DNA of 64,000 bases from CAZCTC01 sp964501335 (GTDB lineage: Bacteria; Chloroflexota; Anaerolineae; B4-G1; SLSP01), in the NCBI GenBank assembly GCA_964501335.1, contig CAZCTC010000008.1:106075-170074 (forward strand). Direction: 5' to 3'. Below the pieces are notes generated by a model. That model worked only from the letters and a program-made list of their open reading frames with translations. It ran no database searches and was not told the origin of the DNA. Below, in pieces: positions 19,037 to 27,504 of the stretch. The stretch's first letter is position 1. The number at the start of each line of letters is the position of its first letter. Made by a program: the position numbers and the translations under genes.

Positions 19037-19186
19037 ACAGTAGACAGTAGACAGCGGATTCCCAGTCCATTTGAGCGGTAAAGCGAAGATTTTGGCTGTC
19101 TACTGTCTACTTGCTGTTGTCTACTTTTGGATGGCAGGCAGCGGATCTCAAATAATGGGTTGGATTTATCGAGGTAGCAACTTGAC
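19033..19186. repeat. AGTAGACAG inverted-repeat element (copy at 19 kb)
   Basis: GTAGACAGTAGACAG at 19033-19055 is inverted at 19095-19110 (GCTGTCTACTGTCTAC), giving a hairpin. The element then runs to ATCGAGGTAGCAACTTG at 19169-19184. The copy at 53220-53383 is very similar and has both terminal inverted repeats; here the left end is missing. Confidence 0.85.
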
Positions 19187-19216
19187 TTGTTTATTTTTAG
19201 GGGAAAAGGAGCGGCG

Positions 19217-19648
19217 ATGGCGGGTAGATTCCATGGGGTCTTCAGTCTGGCTTTGATTGGGGTGGCCGTGGCGGTGGCGGCGATCGCACTTTTCGGGCTT
19301 TCGCCTTGGGGCACCCTGGGGTATCTGGTGGCAGGAACTCTGGGGATGTCGGGAGTCCTCTATTCATTTTGTGCCAAATGTCCCTGTAAAGCGCATTGTG
19401 GCCATGTTGTGCCGGGCAAGATCGCGGGACTTTTTCCACGTCGGTCCGGTCCTTATCAACGGTGGGAGATTGCGATGATGGGGGTGGGAGTGGCTTTGAT
19501 TCTGGTGCCGCCGTTTTTCTGGTTGTGGCAGAATCTGCCGGCTCTGGTGATTTTTGTTCTTTTGATTGGGGTGGGAGTAGGGGATATTACCCGGTTTGTC
19601 TGCCGGGCTTGTAACAACAATTACTGTCCGGTTAAGAGCGGTTCATAA
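19217..19648 (+). CDS. Four-helix membrane protein with two cysteine clusters, unknown function
   Basis: A 143-aa protein. I start at the ATG at 19217 because AAAAGGAG lies seven bases upstream; an upstream start at 19187 would add ten unsupported residues. Four hydrophobic segments are visible (about 8-27, 30-47, 91-110 and 114-130). Between helices 2 and 3 lies 'FCAKCPCKAHCGH', and at the C-terminus 'CRACNNNYCPV'. That gives seven Cys and one His in CxxC-type arrays, consistent with binding a metal or Fe-S centre at the membrane face, or with redox-active thiols. I do not recognise the family. It sits between the PP2C phosphatase and a cytoplasmic histidine kinase on the same strand, so a redox-sensing role in that pathway is possible but only inferred. 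Confidence 0.8.
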   Translation: MAGRFHGVFSLALIGVAVAVAAIALFGLSPWGTLGYLVAGTLGMSGVLYSFCAKCPCKAHCGHVVPGKIAGLFPRRSGPYQRWEIAMMGVGVALILVPPFFWLWQNLPALVIFVLLIGVGVGDITRFVCRACNNNYCPVKSGS

Positions 19649-19773
19649 GCTCTTTTTCTTACGTGGCCCGGGATAACAGCACAGGTGATTTGTTTTAAAG
19701 TTTGTGTTTTTTCATCTATCTTTTAAAATTCATTTGTGGTGTGAGGGGAATTTCAGGTTAAGAGGGGGGAAGC

Positions 19774-22700
19774 ATGGAGCACCATTTTCCAGGTGGTCGA
19801 TTCCGCTTTCCTGTTTTATCTCCAGGTGCTATCGACTCGATTTCATATCAGACAAATTCTAAGAATTCCGATGGGATTGAAAAGCCGGCAAAGAGCGATC
19901 CTCAAGCTCGTTTACAGCGGCTGTTGGATATAACCCAAAAGATCCTGGCGGAAAAAACGATCGAAGGATTTATGGGGCGGGTGGTTGAGGTCGCCTGTGA
20001 AGTTACCCAGGCACGGATTGGAGTTGCCGGGAATTATGGCGATGATAAGAACTTTATCGTTTCGGCACTCTGGAATGGTCGGAGCGTTTCTCTTCTGGAC
20101 TCCCAATCGATACATCAGGTCGAACGAGGTGGAGTTTATCTGGATCTGCTTACTCAAACCCCGGTTTTGCGTTTGACTCATGAAGAACTGATTGCTCATC
20201 CTTCCTGGTGGGGATTGCCTCAAGACCATTTGCCTCTGCGGGGCTTGTTGGGAGTTCGATTGACGGGAGAGACCGAAGAGGATAGCGGTCTCATCATGGT
20301 TTCGGATAAAACAGCCGGCGATTTTACTGCTCAGGATGAGCGCATGTTGGTGCAGCTGGCGGCCCTGGCTTCGTTGGGGCTGCGGCATATTTATGCCCGG
20401 AAAGAGGCGGAAAGTCGGGCGGCGGAGGCCGAAGAAGGGCAGCGGATTTTGAAAGCTTTGATGGAACATATTCCCGAAGGGGTCACGATTGTCGATGCCG
20501 ACATGCAGATCCAGTATATCAGTCGGTATTGGGTGGAGAAGACGGGAAAAGCGGTGGCGGAGTTGAGCCTCGGTCCCTGGGAATTGTTTTGTTTGGATGG
20601 GCGTACTCCGATTCCTTTTGTGGAGCGTCCTTTATGCCGGGCGATGCAGCAGCGGGTGGTAGTAACGAATGAAGAGTGTTTTTTTCGGCAACCGAATGGA
20701 CAATTAATCTCTTTGCTTTGTAATGCGGCTCCGATTTTCGATGGTGAGGGCCGGATCAGTGGAGGCATTATCAGCTGGCATGATATCGAGCCGTTGAAAA
20801 CGGTCCAGCAGGAACGGGAATGGTTGCTGGTGGAGAATCAACGTCAGCGAAAGTTCTTAGAAAAGAGCCTGGCCGAGCGTGAAGTGTTGATCCAGGAGTT
20901 ACAGCGGGAGCAGCTGCGGGTGCAAGCGATGGCCGAGGCTGCCCGACAGCAGGCTGCGAACTGGAATGCGGTGTTCAATTCCTTGACCGATGCCGTGATT
21001 ATTTACGACAGTCCGGGGCGAATTGCGAGCGTCAATCCGGCGGCTTTGCGAATTTGCGGGATAGAAGATTTAGCCGGTTTTGATTTTGACTGGTTAAGAG
21101 GCCGTATGTCCATTTGGGATGCTCAGGGGCGACGGATTGAGGATCTGGCTGATTTTCCCTCTTCCCGAGCTTTACGCGGCGAGCTTGTGGTAAACGAACG
21201 CTTTACCTTTATCAATGTGAAGGGGCAGGAGGTCATTGTTTTGGTATCGGTGGCTCCACTCTATAAAGATGGACAGATTGTTCAGGCGGTGGCCATCTGG
21301 CGCGATGTGAGTAAACTGGAAACGCTGACGGCGCAGCTTGAAGTTGAACGGGCGCGTTTCCGGGCATTGATCGAAGCGGCTCCTGAAGGAATTGTGGAAA
21401 CGGATGCCGAAGCCCGCCTGGTTTTTTCCAATCCGGCAGCCGAGCAGCTTTACGCCCGTTCTGTACCTTATCACCAGGCGTTTCAGAGCCATGAGGTGTT
21501 TCAGCTTTGTTATCTTGACAGTACTCCCTATGATCCCCGCGACTTGCCTTTGACCCGGGCGGCTTTGGACGGCCAGATTTCGCGCAATGTGGAAATGAAA
21601 ATTCGTTGGCCGGATGGGCAGGAACGGGCCCTTTTAGTTAATACGGCCCCGATTCTGGATGCGCGGGGGACGCGAACCGGAGCTGTGGAGGTTTTCCAGG
21701 ATATCAGCGAGATCAAAGCCATTCAGGAAAGTTTGGAAAATTACACCCAGAACCTGGAGCGGATGGTAGCCGAGCGTACGGCTGAATTGAGTCTGAGTGA
21801 AATGCGCTTTCGGGCTGTTTTTGAGAAGGCTCGCCTGGGGATTGTGTTGACCGATCTCGACGGCCGGCGGATTTTGAAATGCAATTCGGCCTTTCAGCAA
21901 CTGGTCGGCCGATCGGGTGAAATGATTGAGACCATGGATCTTTTTGAATTGATCCATCCTGAGGATCGGTTGGGAAATCCTAAAGGTCTGCTGGCTTTAC
22001 TTTTGACCCATCCCTATCACTATACGGAAGAGCGACGGTATGTGCATCAGGCCGGAGAAATCCGGTGGACCCATACGACGCTCTCTCTGGTTCAGGGGAC
22101 GGAGGTCCAGGCGCCTTTCCTTTTACATCTGGTCGAAGATATTACTGAGCGGCGTGAGATTCAGGCGGCGTTGATTCAGGCTGAGGAATTGACGGTGGCC
22201 GGGAAGATGGCGGCCTCTCTGGCCCATGAAATCAACAATCCGCTTCAAACCGTGATCGGTTGCCTGGGATTGTTGGAAGAAACTCTGGTAGATCAGCCGG
22301 ATGCGCAACGTTATTTAAAGGTGGCCGGGGATGAACTGTTACGGGCCTCGCGGATCGTGCGGCATCTGCGGGATTTGAACCGCAAAGCCATGCCCCATGA
22401 AAAAGACAATGTCGATGTAAATCGGGTGGTAGAGCAGGTTTTACTGGTGATTCAGAAGCATTGCGCGGAACAGGGAATCAAAGTGTTATGGAAGCCGATG
22501 AAGGCGGCGGTGCCGATTCAGGCTGTGCCGGATCAGTTGTATCAGGTTTTTCTCAATCTGGTGATCAATGCACAGGAGGCGATGCCGCAGGGGGGCAAGC
22601 TGAAAGTAAGTTCGCAGTGGATCAAAGAGAGCCGCGAAGTCTGTCTGGTGGTCCAGGATACCGGCACCGGCATTCCTGACGAGATGAAGGAACGTATTTT

Positions 22701-22860
22701 TTCTCCTTTCTTTACGACGAAAAGTGAGGGGACGGGGTTGGGGCTTTTCGTCTCTTATAATATTGTGAAGGAGCATGGGGGACGGATTGAGGTGGAAAGT
22801 TTTCCGGGCAAAGGGACGACTTTCCGGGTCTGGTTGCCGGCCGGCGAGGGGGGGGCTTGA
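19774..22860 (+). CDS. Soluble GAF-PAS4 sensor histidine kinase (NtrB-like core)
   Basis: A 1028-aa kinase starting at the ATG at 19774 after AGAGGGGGGAAG. Domains: GAF (about 48-210), PAS1 (225-345), PAS2 (390-510), PAS3 (527-650) and PAS4 (675-795), with coiled-coil connectors at 345-390 and 650-675. The core follows: HisKA (about 800-865) with the phospho-acceptor His in 'LAHEINNPLQTV', then HATPase_c (about 910-1027) with 'NLVINAQEAM' (N box), 'DTGTGIPDE' (G1), 'FSPFFTTK' (F) and 'GTGLGL' (G2). No membrane segment is seen, so it senses a cytoplasmic ligand or a partner. The HEINNPL core is typical of kinases that pair with separate response regulators, but none is encoded within the window. 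The GAF/PAS ligands cannot be predicted. Confidence 0.93.
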   Translation: MEHHFPGGRFRFPVLSPGAIDSISYQTNSKNSDGIEKPAKSDPQARLQRLLDITQKILAEKTIEGFMGRVVEVACEVTQARIGVAGNYGDDKNFIVSALWNGRSVSLLDSQSIHQVERGGVYLDLLTQTPVLRLTHEELIAHPSWWGLPQDHLPLRGLLGVRLTGETEEDSGLIMVSDKTAGDFTAQDERMLVQLAALASLGLRHIYARKEAESRAAEAEEGQRILKALMEHIPEGVTIVDADMQIQYISRYWVEKTGKAVAELSLGPWELFCLDGRTPIPFVERPLCRAMQQRVVVTNEECFFRQPNGQLISLLCNAAPIFDGEGRISGGIISWHDIEPLKTVQQEREWLLVENQRQRKFLEKSLAEREVLIQELQREQLRVQAMAEAARQQAANWNAVFNSLTDAVIIYDSPGRIASVNPAALRICGIEDLAGFDFDWLRGRMSIWDAQGRRIEDLADFPSSRALRGELVVNERFTFINVKGQEVIVLVSVAPLYKDGQIVQAVAIWRDVSKLETLTAQLEVERARFRALIEAAPEGIVETDAEARLVFSNPAAEQLYARSVPYHQAFQSHEVFQLCYLDSTPYDPRDLPLTRAALDGQISRNVEMKIRWPDGQERALLVNTAPILDARGTRTGAVEVFQDISEIKAIQESLENYTQNLERMVAERTAELSLSEMRFRAVFEKARLGIVLTDLDGRRILKCNSAFQQLVGRSGEMIETMDLFELIHPEDRLGNPKGLLALLLTHPYHYTEERRYVHQAGEIRWTHTTLSLVQGTEVQAPFLLHLVEDITERREIQAALIQAEELTVAGKMAASLAHEINNPLQTVIGCLGLLEETLVDQPDAQRYLKVAGDELLRASRIVRHLRDLNRKAMPHEKDNVDVNRVVEQVLLVIQKHCAEQGIKVLWKPMKAAVPIQAVPDQLYQVFLNLVINAQEAMPQGGKLKVSSQWIKESREVCLVVQDTGTGIPDEMKERIFSPFFTTKSEGTGLGLFVSYNIVKEHGGRIEVESFPGKGTTFRVWLPAGEGGA

Positions 22861-22885
22861 AAACATCACTAATCGCACAGGTCGT

Positions 22886-25800
22886 TTACAGTTTCCGCGG
22901 CAGGTGTAGGGTGAAGGTGCTGCCCTGGTCTTTTCCGGCGCTGAGCGCTTCGACGGTGCCGTGATGCAATTCCACTAAGGCTTTGACGATGGCCAGTCCC
23001 AGGCCCAGACTGCGGCTGCCGGGCCGGGGCTGGTCGATGTGGCTGTAGAAGCGTTCGAAGATGTGGGGTAGTTGCTCCTTTGGTATCCCCTGGCCGGTAT
23101 CGCTTACGACGATGACGGCCCCATCCTTCTCCTGTTGTAACTCAATCTTTATCCGGCCTCCTTTGGGTGTGAATTTACAGGCATTGGCAATCAGGTTGCC
23201 GAGGATTTGTTGCAGCCGTACTGCATCCACGGCGGCTATGACGGGTTCTGCGGGCAGTTCCCAGCTTAATGCGATCTCTTTTTCCAGGGAGGCCTGGGCT
23301 CCCTGGCTGACCTGTTCGATGATTGGGCGCAGATCCTGTTCTTCCAGTCTGACCTGCACGATGCCGGCCATCAGTGCTGCAGAATCGAGCAGATCGTCGA
23401 TCAGCCGTTGTTGGGTCTGAACTCCTTTGAGAATCAGGTCGAGGGCTTTTTGGGTAAGTTTCGGATTGCCGGGTTCGTCCTGAGCCATGCCGGCCCAGCC
23501 TTTGATCGTGGCCAGCGGGGACCGTAGATCGTGGGAGACCATGGCCAGGAACTGGTCTTTGATCCGGTCGGCCTCTTTTAACCCGGTGAGATCCTGGGCT
23601 ATGATGATGGCGCCGACAACCTCGTTTTCCATCAAGACCGGGCTGCTGTACAACAGCATGGGGATGCGAGGGCCGTTGTTCTGGACCAGAATGATTTCGG
23701 TGCTGTCGATCGTTTTCCCCTGCAGGGCCTGTGCAAAGGGGTGTTTCTCCGGGGGGATTTCCAGGCCGGTTTGGGCATCCAGGTAATGGATTTCTTGAAA
23801 AAGCTGGTTCCATTCCGCGCCTATCAGCTGTCGTTGAAAAAGCTCCTGGGCCGACGGATTGGCGATCTGGACAGTTTTCTGAGAATCGATGAAGATTGCC
23901 GGGAGCGGGATGGTGTTCAACGTGGTCAACCAGCGGGCGCGTTCCAGTTCGGTTTCCAGTTCGATCTGCTTGCGTTCCGTAATATCTTGCAGGACGGCAA
24001 TGGCTCCCTGGATCATCCTGCTTTCATTCCGTACCAGATTGGTGGAATATTCGATGATCCGTTCGCTGCCGTTGGTGCGCCGCAGCCGTAACTCTGCATG
24101 GTGGGCAGTTTCTCCTTTGAGGAGGGCGCGGCCCAGGGGACCCTCTTTCTGGGGGATCGGAGTGCCGTCCAGGTCATAGAGGATGCAGTTGTTTCTGTAA
24201 TTCTGGGCCCGTTGGTAGATCGGTTGGTCCAGGATTTTTTCGGCGGCCGGATTGCGGAGGAGTAAGTTTCCTGCGGTATCGATGGCGATGACGCCGGCGG
24301 GGATGGTATCGATCAGGGTTTGCAGCAGCCGTTGATTGCGTTCGGTTTCGGTCACATCATGCCAGATCGCGACGGCGCCGATGACCTGATCCTCTTCCCA
24401 GAGGGGGGAGGCTGAAATCAAGACCATAATCTCTCGCCCCTGGGCGTTGGTGAAAATAAAACGTTCATCGGTGACCGTTTCTCCCTGCAGGGCGCGGGAT
24501 GAGGGGGCCTCTTCCAGGTTGTCGAGCGGGCGGCCGTCGGCATGGCGCATCTGGAAATCTCGGATGATTTTTTCCCGATTGTAACGGTTCAGGCTTTCCA
24601 GGCCGTAGAGCCGCAGGGTTTCCGGATTGGCCGCCACCAGTTGTCCGGTAGCGTCGTAAAGCAGGACGGCGTCGGTGATCGAATTGAAGACGGCATTCCA
24701 TTTATCGGCCAGCCGGCGGGCCTGTTGATGTTCCCGTTCCAACCGTTCGGCCTGTTGTTCGGCCTGTCGGCGAGCGATTTCAAGCTCCTGTACCAGTTGT
24801 TCGTGTTCGGTGACATCGCGCCAGACGGCGACCGCTCCGATGATCTGATCGCCCTGACGGATTGGAGAAGCGGAGATGGTCAGGATCAGCTCTTTTCCGT
24901 CGAGTGTGGTGAAGCGGTAACGTTCTTTTGCTACTATTTCTCCCTGAAGCGCCCGGGTGGTGGTGAATTCTTCCGGCCGGAGCGGCCGGCCGTCAAGGTG
25001 GCGTACCTGCATGCGCCGGGCCAGGGCGGAGCGCTCGAGTTGGGTGGGATCGATCCCGTAGAATCTCACGGCCGCGGGATTGGCACGCACGATTCGGCCT
25101 TCGGCATCGACGATGATGATGATATCGACGATGGCATTGATGACGGCTGCCAGCCATTGGGCCTGTTCTCCGGCTTTGCGGCGTTCTTCTTCCGCCAGTT
25201 GGAGAAATTCTTCGCGTTCGGTGATGTCGTTGATGACGATTACAGCTCCGGTCAGTTCGCCGTTCTGATAGATGGGAGCGGCTGCGGCGAGAATCGACAT
25301 TTCGCGGCCCCGGGCATTGATAAGGCAGTATTGTCCTCCGATGACCGTTTCTCCCTGGAGGGCGCGAAAGACGGGAAGGTCTTCCCAGTGGTCGAGCGGT
25401 CGGCCGTCCAGGGTGTACATGCGGACTTTAAGCAGCGCGCTTTCCATCGTTTCGGTACTCAGATCGCCGCCGTAGAGGTGGGCCGCGGCGGGGTTGAAGC
25501 TGAGAGTGTTGCCGTGCTGATCGACAATGATCACACTGTCGGTCAGGGCATTGAAGACGGCGTCCCATTTTTCTGCCTGACGGCGGGACCCGGCGGCCAG
25601 CGTTTCCGCCCGCTTGCGTTCCTGGTTCATTTGTTCCAGCAGTTGAATCTGGGAGGTGATATCGGTGAGTGAGGCGATGACCCCTTCAATTTCTCCGTGG
25701 GGGCCGTGAAAGGGGGCGAAATTGACCGAAACGTAGATCTGACTCCGGTCTTCTCGCTGTACAATGCATTGGAATCCGTAGAGGGGGGTGTTTTGATTGA

Positions 25801-26983
25801 CGACGTGATGGAAGATCTGTCCGTTGGCAGGCAGGGGGGAGCCGTCAAGATTGGTGACGCGGGCGCGCAACATCTCGTAGGTGAAATCGGTGGCAGCTTC
25901 TGCCTTGATCCCCAGTATGGTTCCGGCGGCCGCATTCATCAACTGAATCGTGCCGTCGGGGGTGGTAAAGATGATGCCGTTGGGCACCGTTTCGATGAGG
26001 TGGGAAAGCCGTTCCTGGCTGTCGCGCAGCGCCTGTTCGATCTGTCGCTGGGGAGTGACATCATGGACGATGGCATAGATCAGTTCGCGCCCCTGGCGCC
26101 AGATAACGCCGCTGTGTACTTCGACTTCCCGAAGCCGGCCGTCGGCCAGACGGTGCCGGCCGTTGAAGCGAGAGTTTCCGCCGTGACGGACGTGGGTTAT
26201 CTCTTGTAAAATCGTTTCCGGGGGCAAAGTATTGAGATCGGTAATGGCGAGATTTTTAAATTCTTCCCGGGGGTAACCGTAAAAATCACAGGCGGCGGGG
26301 TTGGCATCGACCAGCATGCCGGTGTGGGGATCGATCAACAGCATCGGTTCGAAGCGGTTTTCGAAGAAGCTGATGTGGTAGGCCTCGCGCTCTTGTAAGG
26401 CAGTTTCCGCCTTCCGGTGGGCTGCGATTTCGGCGAGCGAGGGGCCGGCGGCGGTGACCGCGGAGTGCATCTGGAGCAGATTCCAGAAGTGGTCGCCGGC
26501 TTCCAGATCGGATCGGCGGTAGAGGCAGAGGACCGCGCAGAGTTGATTGCTCAAACCGGTATCCAGCCCGGCCTCCAGCTCCACGGCATTGAGCGGGGGG
26601 GAGAGGGGGCGCGAACCGGTCAGATCGAAGGTTTCGAGCGCGATGCGCAATGCCGTATAGCCTTCGGCGAGGGCCATTTCGGTTTCGTGATGCAGCCAGG
26701 CCGCCACGTCGGCGCCGGCCTGCCAGTCGGGCAGGGCCGGCTGGGTGACCAGCTGGCGGCGTTCCAGGGCGGCTTCGGCATCCAAACCGGCTTCGGAAAG
26801 CGGTTCGATCAGAGCTTCCTGGTATTCACCTGTGACAAGGCGTACTTTTTCCCCACGTTTCAGTCCCGCCACGATAAAGAGGATCAGTACGGCCAGGCGT
26901 TCATCCGGTTGTTCATACACTATTCCGATATGTTCTCCGGGCCTTACATCCAGAATCGTCAGGGCTCCGTGTATTGTTTTCAT
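22886..26983 (-). CDS. MEDS-PAS7 sensor histidine kinase
   Basis: A 1365-aa kinase. The ATG at 26983 follows GGAGGTGAT. The N-terminus (about 1-165) is a MEDS domain ('VRPGEHIGIVYEQPDERL'), a sensory domain known from DcmR and methanogen kinases and thought to bind one-carbon or hydrocarbon-derived ligands. Seven PAS domains follow (about 205-320, 325-450, 475-595, 610-740, 760-885, 888-1005 and 1015-1130). Several share 'NPAA', 'DGRPL', 'RALQGE' and 'WRDVTE' motifs, so the array arose by duplication. HisKA has 'MVSHDLRSPLATIKG' (about 1150) and HATPase_c has 'NLIANACKFTPKGG', 'DTGQGIPKE' and 'SLGLGLAIVKAL'. It is soluble, with no receiver domain and no partner regulator nearby. A divergent paralogue starts at 27505. 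Confidence 0.93.
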   Translation of the reverse strand: MKTIHGALTILDVRPGEHIGIVYEQPDERLAVLILFIVAGLKRGEKVRLVTGEYQEALIEPLSEAGLDAEAALERRQLVTQPALPDWQAGADVAAWLHHETEMALAEGYTALRIALETFDLTGSRPLSPPLNAVELEAGLDTGLSNQLCAVLCLYRRSDLEAGDHFWNLLQMHSAVTAAGPSLAEIAAHRKAETALQEREAYHISFFENRFEPMLLIDPHTGMLVDANPAACDFYGYPREEFKNLAITDLNTLPPETILQEITHVRHGGNSRFNGRHRLADGRLREVEVHSGVIWRQGRELIYAIVHDVTPQRQIEQALRDSQERLSHLIETVPNGIIFTTPDGTIQLMNAAAGTILGIKAEAATDFTYEMLRARVTNLDGSPLPANGQIFHHVVNQNTPLYGFQCIVQREDRSQIYVSVNFAPFHGPHGEIEGVIASLTDITSQIQLLEQMNQERKRAETLAAGSRRQAEKWDAVFNALTDSVIIVDQHGNTLSFNPAAAHLYGGDLSTETMESALLKVRMYTLDGRPLDHWEDLPVFRALQGETVIGGQYCLINARGREMSILAAAAPIYQNGELTGAVIVINDITEREEFLQLAEEERRKAGEQAQWLAAVINAIVDIIIIVDAEGRIVRANPAAVRFYGIDPTQLERSALARRMQVRHLDGRPLRPEEFTTTRALQGEIVAKERYRFTTLDGKELILTISASPIRQGDQIIGAVAVWRDVTEHEQLVQELEIARRQAEQQAERLEREHQQARRLADKWNAVFNSITDAVLLYDATGQLVAANPETLRLYGLESLNRYNREKIIRDFQMRHADGRPLDNLEEAPSSRALQGETVTDERFIFTNAQGREIMVLISASPLWEEDQVIGAVAIWHDVTETERNQRLLQTLIDTIPAGVIAIDTAGNLLLRNPAAEKILDQPIYQRAQNYRNNCILYDLDGTPIPQKEGPLGRALLKGETAHHAELRLRRTNGSERIIEYSTNLVRNESRMIQGAIAVLQDITERKQIELETELERARWLTTLNTIPLPAIFIDSQKTVQIANPSAQELFQRQLIGAEWNQLFQEIHYLDAQTGLEIPPEKHPFAQALQGKTIDSTEIILVQNNGPRIPMLLYSSPVLMENEVVGAIIIAQDLTGLKEADRIKDQFLAMVSHDLRSPLATIKGWAGMAQDEPGNPKLTQKALDLILKGVQTQQRLIDDLLDSAALMAGIVQVRLEEQDLRPIIEQVSQGAQASLEKEIALSWELPAEPVIAAVDAVRLQQILGNLIANACKFTPKGGRIKIELQQEKDGAVIVVSDTGQGIPKEQLPHIFERFYSHIDQPRPGSRSLGLGLAIVKALVELHHGTVEALSAGKDQGSTFTLHLPRKL

Positions 26984-27216
26984 ATCACCTCCGCACTTTC
27001 CTTTCAGGAAAAATAAGTTTATCTTATTTTAAAAGGGGCGTCAATGATGGGAGGCAGAGGGCGGTCTATAGTTTTCAACAAAGAAACCATTGGGACAGGG
27101 AAAAACAGCCATGCTTTTAAGTTGACGCAGGGTTAAGAAGATATTAAAATAGAAGCCTATCTTGGAAAAACGGGAGACGGGAAACGTGAACCCTGACAGG
27201 GAATGATCTGTCGGCT

Positions 27217-27495
27217 GGGGGAATTTGCACGCCTCAGAAGGCGTGCAAATTCCCCCAATAATCAGTCCCCCTTTCCCCCATCTGCGTCTTTGGGGAAAGG
27301 GGGGCAGGGGGGATAGAGGGCCGGCGCAGGGGGCGGCACCCCGAAGAAAGAAAATGGTTTTCAGGCGAGAGGGCGCCCACGCAGGGGCGCCCCTACATTG
27401 GCGGCATTTGGGTAGGGGCGGCCCGATGCGGCCGCCCTCGGGGAGATTGTTACACGGCGCAGGCCATTTTCAAGACTGGAAATAATGGGTAGTAC
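27217..27495. repeat. Hairpin and GGGGCGGCCC/TATTTTCA repeat modules between the two MEDS kinases
   Basis: The hairpin at 27217-27256 has 18-bp arms (GGGGGAATTTGCACGCCT) around CAGA. Positions 27330-27358 are a diverged GGCACCCCGAAG element, 27366-27464 a GGGCGCCC/GGGGCGGCCC unit, and 27465-27480 a partial CATTTTCAAGACTGG. These fill most of the 26984-27504 divergent gap; 26984-27170 shows no repeat or gene. Confidence 0.8.
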
Positions 27496-27504
27496 GGAGG
27501 CTGT

